Positions 27,397 to 36,209 of a stretch of DNA of 64,000 bases are shown one piece after another (position 1 is the first letter of the stretch; every line of letters begins with the position of its first letter). Origin of the DNA: Chitinophaga cymbidii (GTDB lineage Bacteria > Bacteroidota > Bacteroidia > Chitinophagales > Chitinophagaceae); contig NZ_BKAU01000010.1 in assembly GCF_007992715.1 (NCBI RefSeq), positions 1 through 64,000 on the forward strand, given 5' to 3'. Both the position numbers and the translations under genes were made by a program. The notes below the pieces were generated by a model. It had not been told where the DNA came from, made no database searches, and worked only from the letters and a program-made list of their open reading frames with translations.

Positions 27397-27472
27397 CATA
27401 GCGATTGGATGACCGGCGCCACAACAATTGTCTTACTTATTATTGATCACCGTCAACCAACAATGCAAATGT

Positions 27473-30400
27473 ATGCAATGGAATCGTCATGTTAAAATCC
27501 TTCTCCTATGCGGGCAGGTCCCAACCAAATTGATGTTAGCGATGAGATTGACCCTCGTTTTAACGATAGCAGCCTGCCTGAATGTATCGGCCGGCACATA
27601 TGCTCAACAGGTTTCTTTATCTGTAAAGAATGCTACGCTCCGGCAGGTTTTTACCGCCATTGAAAAACAGACAGGCTTCCTGATCTTTTATAACAACGAT
27701 GTTCTGAAGGAAACAAAACCTGTTACCATCGACGTGCGGAATGCCAGCCTGGAGCAGGTGCTGAAGACTATATTGGAAGAGCAGTCGCTGCAGCATTCCA
27801 TTGTCCGTAAAACCATCATCATCAAAAAAGCGCCACGGCCGGCAGAGCCTCCAGTCCCGGAGGTCGTACAAACACCCGTGAACGGGATCGTGCGGGATAC
27901 TACCGGTATGCCGATCGTAGGTGTGAGCATTGCCTTGAAGGGCACTAAAACAGGCACGGCCACTAATGCGGAAGGAAAGTTCTCCATCGATGCCGCACCC
28001 GGCAGCGTATTGGTGGTTTCTTTCATCGGTTATCAGCCGCGTGAGGTCACCGTCGGACAACAAACCTTCCTCAACATCATATTAAGAAGGAGCGTGTCCG
28101 CGCTCGACGAAATGGTCGTAAAAGGATATTATTCCACCAGCAGACGCCTGAATACAGGAGCAGTAGGAACGGTAAGCGCGGAAACTATCGAAAGGCAGCC
28201 GGTAGGAAACCTGCTTAACGCCCTGAAAGGCGCGGTCCCGGGATTAGACGTGAGGCAGTCGTCAGGAACGCCGGGCGCCGCCGTTCGCTTCAATATCCGC
28301 GGACTGAACAGCATCATGGGCGACAACGAGCCGTTCATACTCGTGGATGGCGTTCCGCTGCCAACGGTTAATATCAACACTCCGGACAACATGTTAGGCG
28401 CATTTGGCGGGCAGAGTGTTTTCAATTCCATCAATCCGAATGATATTGAAAGCATCGAAGTATTGAAAGATGCAGATGCCACCGCCATCTACGGGTCCAG
28501 GGGCGCCAATGGCGTGATCCTGATTACAACTAAAAAAGGCAAGGCAGGCAAAACGGAAGTAGGGGTCAACCTGTACCAGGGAATTGGTAAAGTGGGCACA
28601 AAAACAAAAATGCTTGACACGCGGCAGTACCTCGACATGCGATATGAGGCCTTTGCGAATGATGGCGTCGATTGGACCGCCGCCAACGTTTCTGCGCCAG
28701 ACCTCAAGCTTTGGGACACTACCCGTTATACGGACTGGCAGCAATTGCTCATCGGAGGTACGGCTCACTATACGAATGCCCAGGTCAGCCTGAGTGGCGG
28801 TAATGCCTTAACTTCCTTTTCGTTTTCCGGAAGTTACTGGAAAGAAATAACCGTATACCCGGGAGACTTTTCTGATAAACGGCTGTCGGCCAGGTTCTCG
28901 CTGAACCACCGTTCAGCGAACGACAGGCTTCGTTTCAACCTTACGAATTTATACGGCCATGATTTTAACCAGTACCCGTCATTCAGCGTTGTTGCCGCAT
29001 ACACGCTTCCTCCGCATGCACCCGCGCCGTACAACGAGGAAGGTCTGTTGAACTGGGAGGGAGGAAGCTGGTCAAACCCTTTTGCCGCCTTATTCCTCAC
29101 GTCGGAGATGAAAACCCACAATCTCAATACGAGCGCGCAGGCGTCGTACCGCCTATTGAAACATCTCTGGATAAAAGCTAATGCAGGTTATAGCAGGATC
29201 GATAATGACAACGTTGCCCTTCAGCCGAAAAAAGGCTTGAACCCTTTCAATACCAGCAGCGAAAGCAGGAACGATTTCAGGAATACAAAACACGGCAGCT
29301 GGAATATCGAACCTTATCTGGAATATGAGCAAATGGTGTGGAAGGGCAAACTGTCAGTTCTCCTTGGCACCACTTTCCAGGAACGGACAACCAACACATC
29401 TGTGATCTCGGGAAGGAATATCGTTGATGATGCCTTGATTCGAAATCCCGCCGCGGCCGACAATATTGATGTGTCGGGAAATTCTTTAGTATACCGGTAC
29501 AACGCGGTGTTTGGAAGGGTGCATTATAATGTGATGAACCGCTACGTCCTGAATCTCACAGGAAGGAGGGATGGTTCGAGCCGCTTCGGCCCCGGCCGGC
29601 AATTTGGGAACTTTGGTGCGGTGGGCCTGGCCTGGATATTCTCCGAAGAGGAGTTTGCGAAGAAAGGGCTGCCGTTCCTGAGCTTCGGGAAGCTTCGCGG
29701 CAGCTACGGAACTACCGGGAGCGATGCCATAGGTGATTATGAGTATTGGTCGACTTATTCTCTCGGCTCGGCAAGCACCGCCGGCGGCAGGGGATTGCGG
29801 CCGGACAGGTTGTATAACCCTTATTTCCACTGGGAGTCGAACACGAAATTCGATGCAGCCCTCGAACTTGGATTTAATAAAGGAGAACTCCTGGTTTCGG
29901 CGAATTATTATAACAACCGGTCCTCGAACCAGCTTGTCGGAATCCCAATGCCTTCAATGGTCGGATTTGGAACGCTGAATGGAAACATCAACGCAACGGT
30001 CAGGAACACCGGCTGGGAGTTTAACGCAAGTTCAGTGAATATAAAGGGAAAAAATTTCCAATGGCGTACCACAGCCAATTTCACCATTCCGAAAAATGAG
30101 CTGGTATCTTATCCCAATCTTGAACAGTCAACTCACGCTAGTTCATATGCCATCGGACAGTCGCTTTCTCTTCAAAAAGTGTACAATCATGTAGGTGTTA
30201 ATCCACAGACCGGCATCAACGTATACCGCGACCGGAACGGGAAGGACACTTCGTTCATGACCTCGATCTTTTTCGCGCTGGCCGACCGTGTTGTCATGAT
30301 CAATGCCGTTCCGCATTTTTATGGAGGACTTACAAACTCCTTCGGGTTCAAAGATTTTACGCTAGATGTCATGATCCAGTATTCCAAACGGACAAGGAAC

Positions 30401-30793
30401 ACCGACATTGCGACGCTGAACGGCGCCCTGCCAGGCATGGCTAACAACATTCCGCTGTATGTTTATGAGAACAGCTGGAGAAGCCCCGGAGATGTAAGCC
30501 TGTTCCAAAAATTTACGCAGGCTACCAACACCGCTGCTTACCGCTCAAGAATTCAATCCTCCGCTGATGCGTATTACATGGATCTGCACCTGTTGCGGTT
30601 GAACAATGTTTCTCTTTCCTGGAAGCTGCCGGAATCCTGGCAGAAGAAGCTGCATGCCAGTAACGCCAGGGTATATATGCTGGGACAGAACCTGCTGACG
30701 ATCTCGAATTTCAAGGGTGTGGACCCAGAGGCCGGTACCACAGCCCTTCCGATTATGAGAGTATTTACGGCCGGTGTTCAAATCAGTTTTTAA
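27473..30793 (+). CDS. SusC-type TonB-linked transporter with STN signalling domain
   Basis: This is a 1106-residue outer-membrane transporter. The ATG at 27473 is preferred; a TTG at 27428 would add 15 residues with no signal character. After a long signal region ending near GTYAQ comes the STN domain (about 45-110: NATLRQVFTAIEKQTGF), a CarboxypepD_reg-like domain (about 135-205), and the plug (LVDGVPLPTVN, then IEVLKDADATAIYGSRGANGVILITT), followed by the barrel. The STN domain fits signalling to the FecR protein upstream. G+C falls from about 60% to about 40% after the plug start (near 28500). The substrate is unknown; no carbohydrase belongs to this operon. Confidence 0.93.
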   Translation: MQWNRHVKILLLCGQVPTKLMLAMRLTLVLTIAACLNVSAGTYAQQVSLSVKNATLRQVFTAIEKQTGFLIFYNNDVLKETKPVTIDVRNASLEQVLKTILEEQSLQHSIVRKTIIIKKAPRPAEPPVPEVVQTPVNGIVRDTTGMPIVGVSIALKGTKTGTATNAEGKFSIDAAPGSVLVVSFIGYQPREVTVGQQTFLNIILRRSVSALDEMVVKGYYSTSRRLNTGAVGTVSAETIERQPVGNLLNALKGAVPGLDVRQSSGTPGAAVRFNIRGLNSIMGDNEPFILVDGVPLPTVNINTPDNMLGAFGGQSVFNSINPNDIESIEVLKDADATAIYGSRGANGVILITTKKGKAGKTEVGVNLYQGIGKVGTKTKMLDTRQYLDMRYEAFANDGVDWTAANVSAPDLKLWDTTRYTDWQQLLIGGTAHYTNAQVSLSGGNALTSFSFSGSYWKEITVYPGDFSDKRLSARFSLNHRSANDRLRFNLTNLYGHDFNQYPSFSVVAAYTLPPHAPAPYNEEGLLNWEGGSWSNPFAALFLTSEMKTHNLNTSAQASYRLLKHLWIKANAGYSRIDNDNVALQPKKGLNPFNTSSESRNDFRNTKHGSWNIEPYLEYEQMVWKGKLSVLLGTTFQERTTNTSVISGRNIVDDALIRNPAAADNIDVSGNSLVYRYNAVFGRVHYNVMNRYVLNLTGRRDGSSRFGPGRQFGNFGAVGLAWIFSEEEFAKKGLPFLSFGKLRGSYGTTGSDAIGDYEYWSTYSLGSASTAGGRGLRPDRLYNPYFHWESNTKFDAALELGFNKGELLVSANYYNNRSSNQLVGIPMPSMVGFGTLNGNINATVRNTGWEFNASSVNIKGKNFQWRTTANFTIPKNELVSYPNLEQSTHASSYAIGQSLSLQKVYNHVGVNPQTGINVYRDRNGKDTSFMTSIFFALADRVVMINAVPHFYGGLTNSFGFKDFTLDVMIQYSKRTRNTDIATLNGALPGMANNIPLYVYENSWRSPGDVSLFQKFTQATNTAAYRSRIQSSADAYYMDLHLLRLNNVSLSWKLPESWQKKLHASNARVYMLGQNLLTISNFKGVDPEAGTTALPIMRVFTAGVQISF

Positions 30794-30800
30794 TCATTAA

Positions 30801-32294
30801 ATGAGAACAATGATGTTCACACAATATTTAAACCGGAATTTATTTAAGGCAGCCTGTGTAGCCGGTGTTACATTATGCCTTGCCAGCTGTAAAGAGTTTG
30901 TGACTATTGATCCCCCCGCCAGCGCCATGGTGCAGGAAACCGTTTTTGCAGATGCGCGCACGGCCGTGGCTGCGCTACAGGAAACTTACAGCCGGGTGAA
31001 TAATATTTATACCAACGGCAATATTCCAGGTGTGCCTTTGTTGAACGCCCTGTATCCCGATGAATACAGGCTAACAACAACCAACAATACACTGCGGCTG
31101 ATCTACACGCTTTCCCCCGATTCCCGTGATATTTCATTCAATGGGGTATGGAGCAGCGCCTATTCAGCTATTTTTCGCGCAAACGCGGTGCTGGAAGGTG
31201 TCCGGAAATATGGGGCTTCCATTCCTGCTACGGCCGGAGAGCAGATCATGGGGGAAGCATTGTTCATAAGGGCCTATACCTATTTTTTACTGATCAATAT
31301 TTATGGTGACGTGCCGCTGTTGCTTACAACGGATTATGAACGTAACAGGCGCGCTGCGCGAACTCCTCAAGACCAGGTATACGCACAAATTGTAGCGGAT
31401 CTGACCGATGCCAGGGAATTAATGCAGGCGGATTATCTGGATTTTCTTAATGTATCGTCAACAATGAGGCTTCGGGCCAATAGTGGTGCGGCAGACGCAT
31501 TGCTGTCAAGGGTTTATTTGTATACGGGCGAATGGGAAAGCGCGGAAAGGCATGCCACGACTGTAATCTCGAATACGCTCACTTACAACCTTGAGAAAAT
31601 TCCCGCAAATGCATTTAATATAGGTTCAAAGGAAACCATCCTTGCCTTTGAAAACAATTTATTGAACTATCCGCGGATCGCGTCGTCGTTCATATTAAAC
31701 TCAAATCCGAATAATTCAACCTCATCAAGCGCAATAGGAGTGTTAAGTGACACCCTTCACAATAGCTTCGAACCGGGAGATAACCGTGCGCGCGACTGGG
31801 TAGGTGTTTTTACCAGCGGCGCCAGTTCCTTTCACTATGCCAGCAAGTTCAAGGTTAGCACAACTTTACAGCAGTTTTTCCCCGCCATCAGGCTTGCGGA
31901 AATCTACCTGATTCGCGCAGAGGCGCGCATGGAGCAAAACAAGTTTGAATTGGCTATAGACGACGTGAACAAAATAAGGGACAGAGCAAGGGCGGAAGCA
32001 ACCGTTGACGTGCCAGACCCGCTACCGGAATTGCCTTACGGCTTAACGAAAGAGGAGATACGTATCGCAATAGAGAAAGAACGCTTTACGGAACTGTTCA
32101 TCGAAGGGCACCGCTGGTTTGACCTGAAAAGGTGGAGGGGACTGAATGATGCGGCCATCAGCCGCGCCGAGGAAGCGATGCCGGCTATATCCACCGCAAA
32201 AGGCGCTACCTGGCAACCGCATCTGATAGTACTTCCCCTGCCGCAGACAGAAATAGAATTGAATACGAACCTGGTTCAGAACCTGGACTATTAA
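30801..32294 (+). CDS. SusD/RagB-type lipoprotein (sigma-controlled locus)
   Basis: This 497-residue surface lipoprotein has its signal peptide ending at Cys in LCLASCKEF (about residue 30). SusD features include the N-terminal helices (AVAALQETYSRVNNIY), ALFIRAYTYFLLINIYGDVPLLL near 155-178, IRLAEIYLIRAEARMEQNKF near 361-380, and the C-terminal RFTELFIEGHRWFDLKRWRG. It follows susC by seven bases and precedes the thioredoxin gene by 13. It should capture the unknown ligand for the SusC channel. Sampled base composition is low compared with the xylan locus. Confidence 0.92.
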   Translation: MRTMMFTQYLNRNLFKAACVAGVTLCLASCKEFVTIDPPASAMVQETVFADARTAVAALQETYSRVNNIYTNGNIPGVPLLNALYPDEYRLTTTNNTLRLIYTLSPDSRDISFNGVWSSAYSAIFRANAVLEGVRKYGASIPATAGEQIMGEALFIRAYTYFLLINIYGDVPLLLTTDYERNRRAARTPQDQVYAQIVADLTDARELMQADYLDFLNVSSTMRLRANSGAADALLSRVYLYTGEWESAERHATTVISNTLTYNLEKIPANAFNIGSKETILAFENNLLNYPRIASSFILNSNPNNSTSSSAIGVLSDTLHNSFEPGDNRARDWVGVFTSGASSFHYASKFKVSTTLQQFFPAIRLAEIYLIRAEARMEQNKFELAIDDVNKIRDRARAEATVDVPDPLPELPYGLTKEEIRIAIEKERFTELFIEGHRWFDLKRWRGLNDAAISRAEEAMPAISTAKGATWQPHLIVLPLPQTEIELNTNLVQNLDY

Positions 32295-32307
32295 TCAGCA
32301 ATCGATC

Positions 32308-33546
32308 ATGAAGCTTTTACAAGTAAACACCCGGGTTTTTTGTCTGTTGTTCTTTGCGTTTCCGATGTGTTGCATCGGCCAGCCGGCAAAAGAATACCAG
32401 GATATGAGGCTCACAGGTACGCTCGATCCGGTTTATAACCTGCGATATGTCGATTCAGTGAATGTGAGCTACTATAACAATCGCCTGCTCCCCGGCGGAG
32501 GACGCATAACCGTATCGGTTCCGGTTCATAACAACCGTTTCTCGGCATGGGTGCCTCCCTTACCTGCGGGTGACAGGCTGGTGCTCAGGCTCAGGTACCC
32601 GGAAATGCCCGATTCCGCGGGAAGAATCCTTGACGTGGGAGGGGTTAGCCTGATGACAGGCGATTCAATTGTTGAACTTTCTATCGGCAAGGGCACATAT
32701 AATCCCCGGCTGAAAAAGTTTGCGCTTAAAGCCGATGTTGTTACCGGAGAGCAGAATATAGCAAGACTAGCCTACCTCGGGGCGATGCGCCTGCGAAATA
32801 ACATCACCGATACGCTCAGGAAAAAGCTGTATGAAAAGACCATCGATTCGATGGCGTACAACACAGCTATGCAAAAGGCCAGTGAACTAAGGGATAGCAT
32901 CGACAGGGATTTTATCATTAGGCATCCTTCTTCGCTACAGTCGCTGAACATTCTGGAAACAATAATTGGACGGTATCTGAACAAACAAGGGGGATGGAAC
33001 GCAAGCGGAAATAAACGCTTGACGGAAATTGACAACCTCTTGCAGGCGCTTGACCGATCGCTCAGGGACAGCGAAAAAGCGCAACACCTCATAACGAGCC
33101 TCGATAGGGCACGCGAAATGAAGCTGATTCCGTTTACCGGCATAATGCCTGACGGGAGCGTATTTGATGTCGCCAGCCTTGAAGGAAAGGTTTTTCTGAT
33201 CGATTTCTGGGGAAGCTGGTGCGGCTGGTGCCGCAAAAGTCATCCGCACCTGAAAGAATTGTACGAAAAATACAAAGACGAAGGTTTTGAGATTATTGGC
33301 ATAGGCGAAGAATTTGGAACAGGCAAAGAACAGTGGGACCGGTTTAGAAAGGCAATTGCCGCCGACGGCATCACCTGGCCCCAGATACTGAACGATCCGG
33401 CCAGGCAGGACGTAGTTTCGGATTACATGGTGCAAAGCTTCCCCTCAAAATTCCTGATCGACCGGAATGGCAAAGTGGTGCTGAGGGTGCTTGGCGACAG
33501 CGAGGGGCTGCTTGACGCCAAGCTAAAGGAGCTTTTCGGCAAATAA
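32308..33546 (+). CDS. TlpA-like thioredoxin-fold lipoprotein/secreted protein
   Basis: This 412-residue exported protein has a signal peptide of about 24 residues. Residues about 30-145 look like a beta-rich DUF4369-type domain and 150-265 are mainly helical. The C-terminal thioredoxin domain (about 272-412) carries the redox pair Cys305/Cys308 in WGSWCGWCRKSHP and the cis-proline region QSFPSKFLID. Such proteins often follow SusC/SusD pairs in this phylum and may reduce disulfides or thioethers of the imported ligand or of the transporter. It is the last gene of the sigma-controlled operon and shares its low G+C. Confidence 0.88.
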   Translation: MKLLQVNTRVFCLLFFAFPMCCIGQPAKEYQDMRLTGTLDPVYNLRYVDSVNVSYYNNRLLPGGGRITVSVPVHNNRFSAWVPPLPAGDRLVLRLRYPEMPDSAGRILDVGGVSLMTGDSIVELSIGKGTYNPRLKKFALKADVVTGEQNIARLAYLGAMRLRNNITDTLRKKLYEKTIDSMAYNTAMQKASELRDSIDRDFIIRHPSSLQSLNILETIIGRYLNKQGGWNASGNKRLTEIDNLLQALDRSLRDSEKAQHLITSLDRAREMKLIPFTGIMPDGSVFDVASLEGKVFLIDFWGSWCGWCRKSHPHLKELYEKYKDEGFEIIGIGEEFGTGKEQWDRFRKAIAADGITWPQILNDPARQDVVSDYMVQSFPSKFLIDRNGKVVLRVLGDSEGLLDAKLKELFGK

Positions 33547-33610
33547 AGCAGTTATTGTAACGCTATGGATATCTTGTGGCTTTGGTTGCCGGCATTTTTT
33601 GCTGCACCTT

Positions 33611-36178
33611 TTATTTTGCGTTGATCCGGATGACCGTGAAGGAATAGGCGGGCAGCTCCACCTCAAATTCTTCCGCTACTTTAAAAGCCGCAGTCACAGG
33701 GCGTACGTCCCGGTCATCCGGCTTGCCCTGCAATACGGTCCTGGCTGCATCGGAAGCCGCCATGCCCGGCATGTTCACTGACGTATTAACGGCTACGGGC
33801 AGGAGGTTGACCATCTTTACGATCACATCCCCGCTTTTGGTATCCCTGACTACTGAAACGGCTATACGTTTTCTGACGGCCTCTCGGTCGCTGGAAACCG
33901 TGATGGCGCCGGGCAGGTATTGATCCCCGGCATGCTGGCCGTATAGCTTCTGCACTTCGTAGCCAACAGTGGGCTTAACTTCGGTGTTGTTAAAATAAAT
34001 CAGGTCGGGATTCCACTGCGTATGCCCTTCTTTTGCGAGCAGCGGAGCGTAAGACGCCATGCTCACCACATCGCCGTTGCGTTCCAGCGCGGTCAGGTAC
34101 AGCGCTTCGGCCAAAGCGGTTTCCAGGTTATTGGGGCGGCCGGGGAGATGCGCGGCATATTCACCCAGGTAAACTTTCGAACGGGAGCGGTCGTAGCTAT
34201 CGTAGTAATCCTGGTTGTGGATGAACCATCCGGGCGGCTGGTAATAATGCTCGTCCACCATGGGCACGCCCAGTTTTGTTGCAATGTCCCATCCTTCGTT
34301 ATAATCCGTTCCTTCGGAGAATGGCCCCACGGTGCCGATGACGGTGATCTCCGGATGCGCTTTTTTCATGGCTTCGTAGATCATGGTGAACCGTTCTTCA
34401 AATACATCGGAGATCAGGTCTTCATTGCCGATGCCGATGTATTTCAGGTTGAAGGGTTTTGGATGACCGGCTTCCGCGCGTTGCTTTCCCCATTTCGTAT
34501 TGGCGTCACCGTTGGCATACTCCACGAGGTCTATGATATCCTGTATGAACGCATCCATTTCTTCCATCGGGATGCCGCCCTGCTGGCCGCCGCCGCCGGT
34601 GGCGGAGTTCTGGCAGGGAACGCCCGCTGCAATGACGGGCACAGGTTCGGCGCCGATGTCTTCACAGAAGCGGAAGTACTCGAAATAACCGAGGCCGGCG
34701 GACTGATGGTATCCCCAGAGGTTACGCTGCGGCTTGCGGGCTTCCAGCGCGCCGATGGTATTTTTCCAGCGGTAGATATTGTCCAGCCCGTCGCCATGCG
34801 CCACGCAGCCACCGGGGAAACGCACGAAGCGGGGATGTATGTCCGCTATCACCTGCGCCAGGTCTGCCCGCAGGCCGTTCTTCCGGCCTTTGAATGTTTT
34901 TTGCGGGAAGAGGGATACCATGTCCAGCGACAGCCGGCCTTTGGAAAGCGGTTGCAGTTCAAGCTGCGCGTCTTTGGCGTCCGCCGTGGCGGTGAGCACC
35001 GCGCGGGAAGTTTTCCATCCGCCGGCGGATGTGTTCACGGTGGCCTGCGCCAGCACGTTGTTCTGCCCGTCTACCAGGCGCACCCGCAGCTTGGTGCCCG
35101 CGTCCTTCGTCAATATTGAAAGATCATATTTCTCTCCTTTCTTCACCGCGATCCCGTCAAATCCCGCATTCACCAGCGCCGCGCCGGGAGTGTTTGTTTC
35201 CAGCACGGCGTAGTGCGGGTTGTTGGGATGAACGGGCGCCGCGGAATCGATCGTGAAGGAGGCGTTATCGCCTTTCAGGCTCCAGGAATGCTTGCTCGTC
35301 CAGCTTTTATCCCTTCCTTCCTTATCGCTCAAGGCATATTCAAAACCGCGGTTCTGCACGAGTTCCGCATACAGACCGCCGTCCGCGGCATAGTTGAGGT
35401 CCTCGAAGAACACGCCCATCAGCAGGTCGCTGATCGGCATGGCTTTATCAGGATGTATGGTCAGCTTTGCCTGCACGGGTTTCAGGCCGGCGAAGCGCTC
35501 CGCGTCCTGCCTGGTGGTTTCGCCGTAGAGGCTGCTTTCGTGTTGCTTCCGTCCGTATGCCCTGATGAGCCCGTCTACCACTTCCCACTTTACTTTATGC
35601 TGCTGCCCGGTAACAGTGCCGCCGGGCAGGTGGACGGTGGTATTGGCGGGTGATACCGCCGGTACTTCGGCAGCGGGCGTATAGGATGAAAAATCTTTGG
35701 TGGTGATGCGGTAGGATTTGCCGTTGGCGCTGGCATACGTGATGGCATATACGCCGTTATCATATTGCAGCACCGGGCGCAGGAAATTATCGCCTTCGCT
35801 GATAGCAGGATAGCTTTGCCTTCCCCAATACACCAGGTCGGCAGATGATACGTGGGCAAACACCTGCTCCCGTTCGTTCACGCTCCAGATGCAATGCCAT
35901 CTGCCGTCCGGCGCCTGCAGCAGAAAGGGGGCGTTGATGCGTTTCTCGCTGCCCCAGCGGCCGTAGTCGCTTCTCAGGTAGCTGTGTCCGTTGCCGATGC
36001 TGTGCCAGTTCCCGCCGTCGCGGCTCCAGGCAAAGTGCAGGCCGCTGCGGCCGTCGGTGGCGTAAGAGAAGAGATAAACGGAATCGGGTTCGTGATGAGC
36101 TTTTGCGAATGCTGTCTGCCAGCTGAGCGCCAGTATCAGGCTTAGTTGTAATAGCACTTTTTGCATCTTTCGGATCAA
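33611..36178 (-). CDS. GH51 alpha-L-arabinofuranosidase with N-terminal propeller-like domain
   Basis: This 855-residue exported enzyme (signal peptide about 1-25) releases terminal alpha-L-arabinofuranose from arabinan or arabinoxylan. Residues about 30-175 resemble a partial GH43-like beta-propeller (repeated W/F-S-x-D and LQAPDGRWHCIWS patterns) without a visible catalytic triad. The GH51 part starts near 235, with a CBM4-like insertion (about 280-425), acid/base Glu586 (IGIGNEDL) and nucleophile Glu673 (VYLGEYAA). The enzyme is about 200 residues longer than the usual 650-residue secreted GH51. It lies 31 bases after the GH43-GH127 gene and is probably co-transcribed with it. Confidence 0.93.
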   Translation of the reverse strand: MIRKMQKVLLQLSLILALSWQTAFAKAHHEPDSVYLFSYATDGRSGLHFAWSRDGGNWHSIGNGHSYLRSDYGRWGSEKRINAPFLLQAPDGRWHCIWSVNEREQVFAHVSSADLVYWGRQSYPAISEGDNFLRPVLQYDNGVYAITYASANGKSYRITTKDFSSYTPAAEVPAVSPANTTVHLPGGTVTGQQHKVKWEVVDGLIRAYGRKQHESSLYGETTRQDAERFAGLKPVQAKLTIHPDKAMPISDLLMGVFFEDLNYAADGGLYAELVQNRGFEYALSDKEGRDKSWTSKHSWSLKGDNASFTIDSAAPVHPNNPHYAVLETNTPGAALVNAGFDGIAVKKGEKYDLSILTKDAGTKLRVRLVDGQNNVLAQATVNTSAGGWKTSRAVLTATADAKDAQLELQPLSKGRLSLDMVSLFPQKTFKGRKNGLRADLAQVIADIHPRFVRFPGGCVAHGDGLDNIYRWKNTIGALEARKPQRNLWGYHQSAGLGYFEYFRFCEDIGAEPVPVIAAGVPCQNSATGGGGQQGGIPMEEMDAFIQDIIDLVEYANGDANTKWGKQRAEAGHPKPFNLKYIGIGNEDLISDVFEERFTMIYEAMKKAHPEITVIGTVGPFSEGTDYNEGWDIATKLGVPMVDEHYYQPPGWFIHNQDYYDSYDRSRSKVYLGEYAAHLPGRPNNLETALAEALYLTALERNGDVVSMASYAPLLAKEGHTQWNPDLIYFNNTEVKPTVGYEVQKLYGQHAGDQYLPGAITVSSDREAVRKRIAVSVVRDTKSGDVIVKMVNLLPVAVNTSVNMPGMAASDAARTVLQGKPDDRDVRPVTAAFKVAEEFEVELPAYSFTVIRINAK

Positions 36179-36209
36179 TTGTGATATGTATATTTCTTCG
36201 TGAGGCCAG

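Noticed and set aside
27428..27472. TTG start for the second SusC
   Set aside because: It adds 15 residues with no signal-peptide logic; the ATG at 27473 gives a normal N-terminus.
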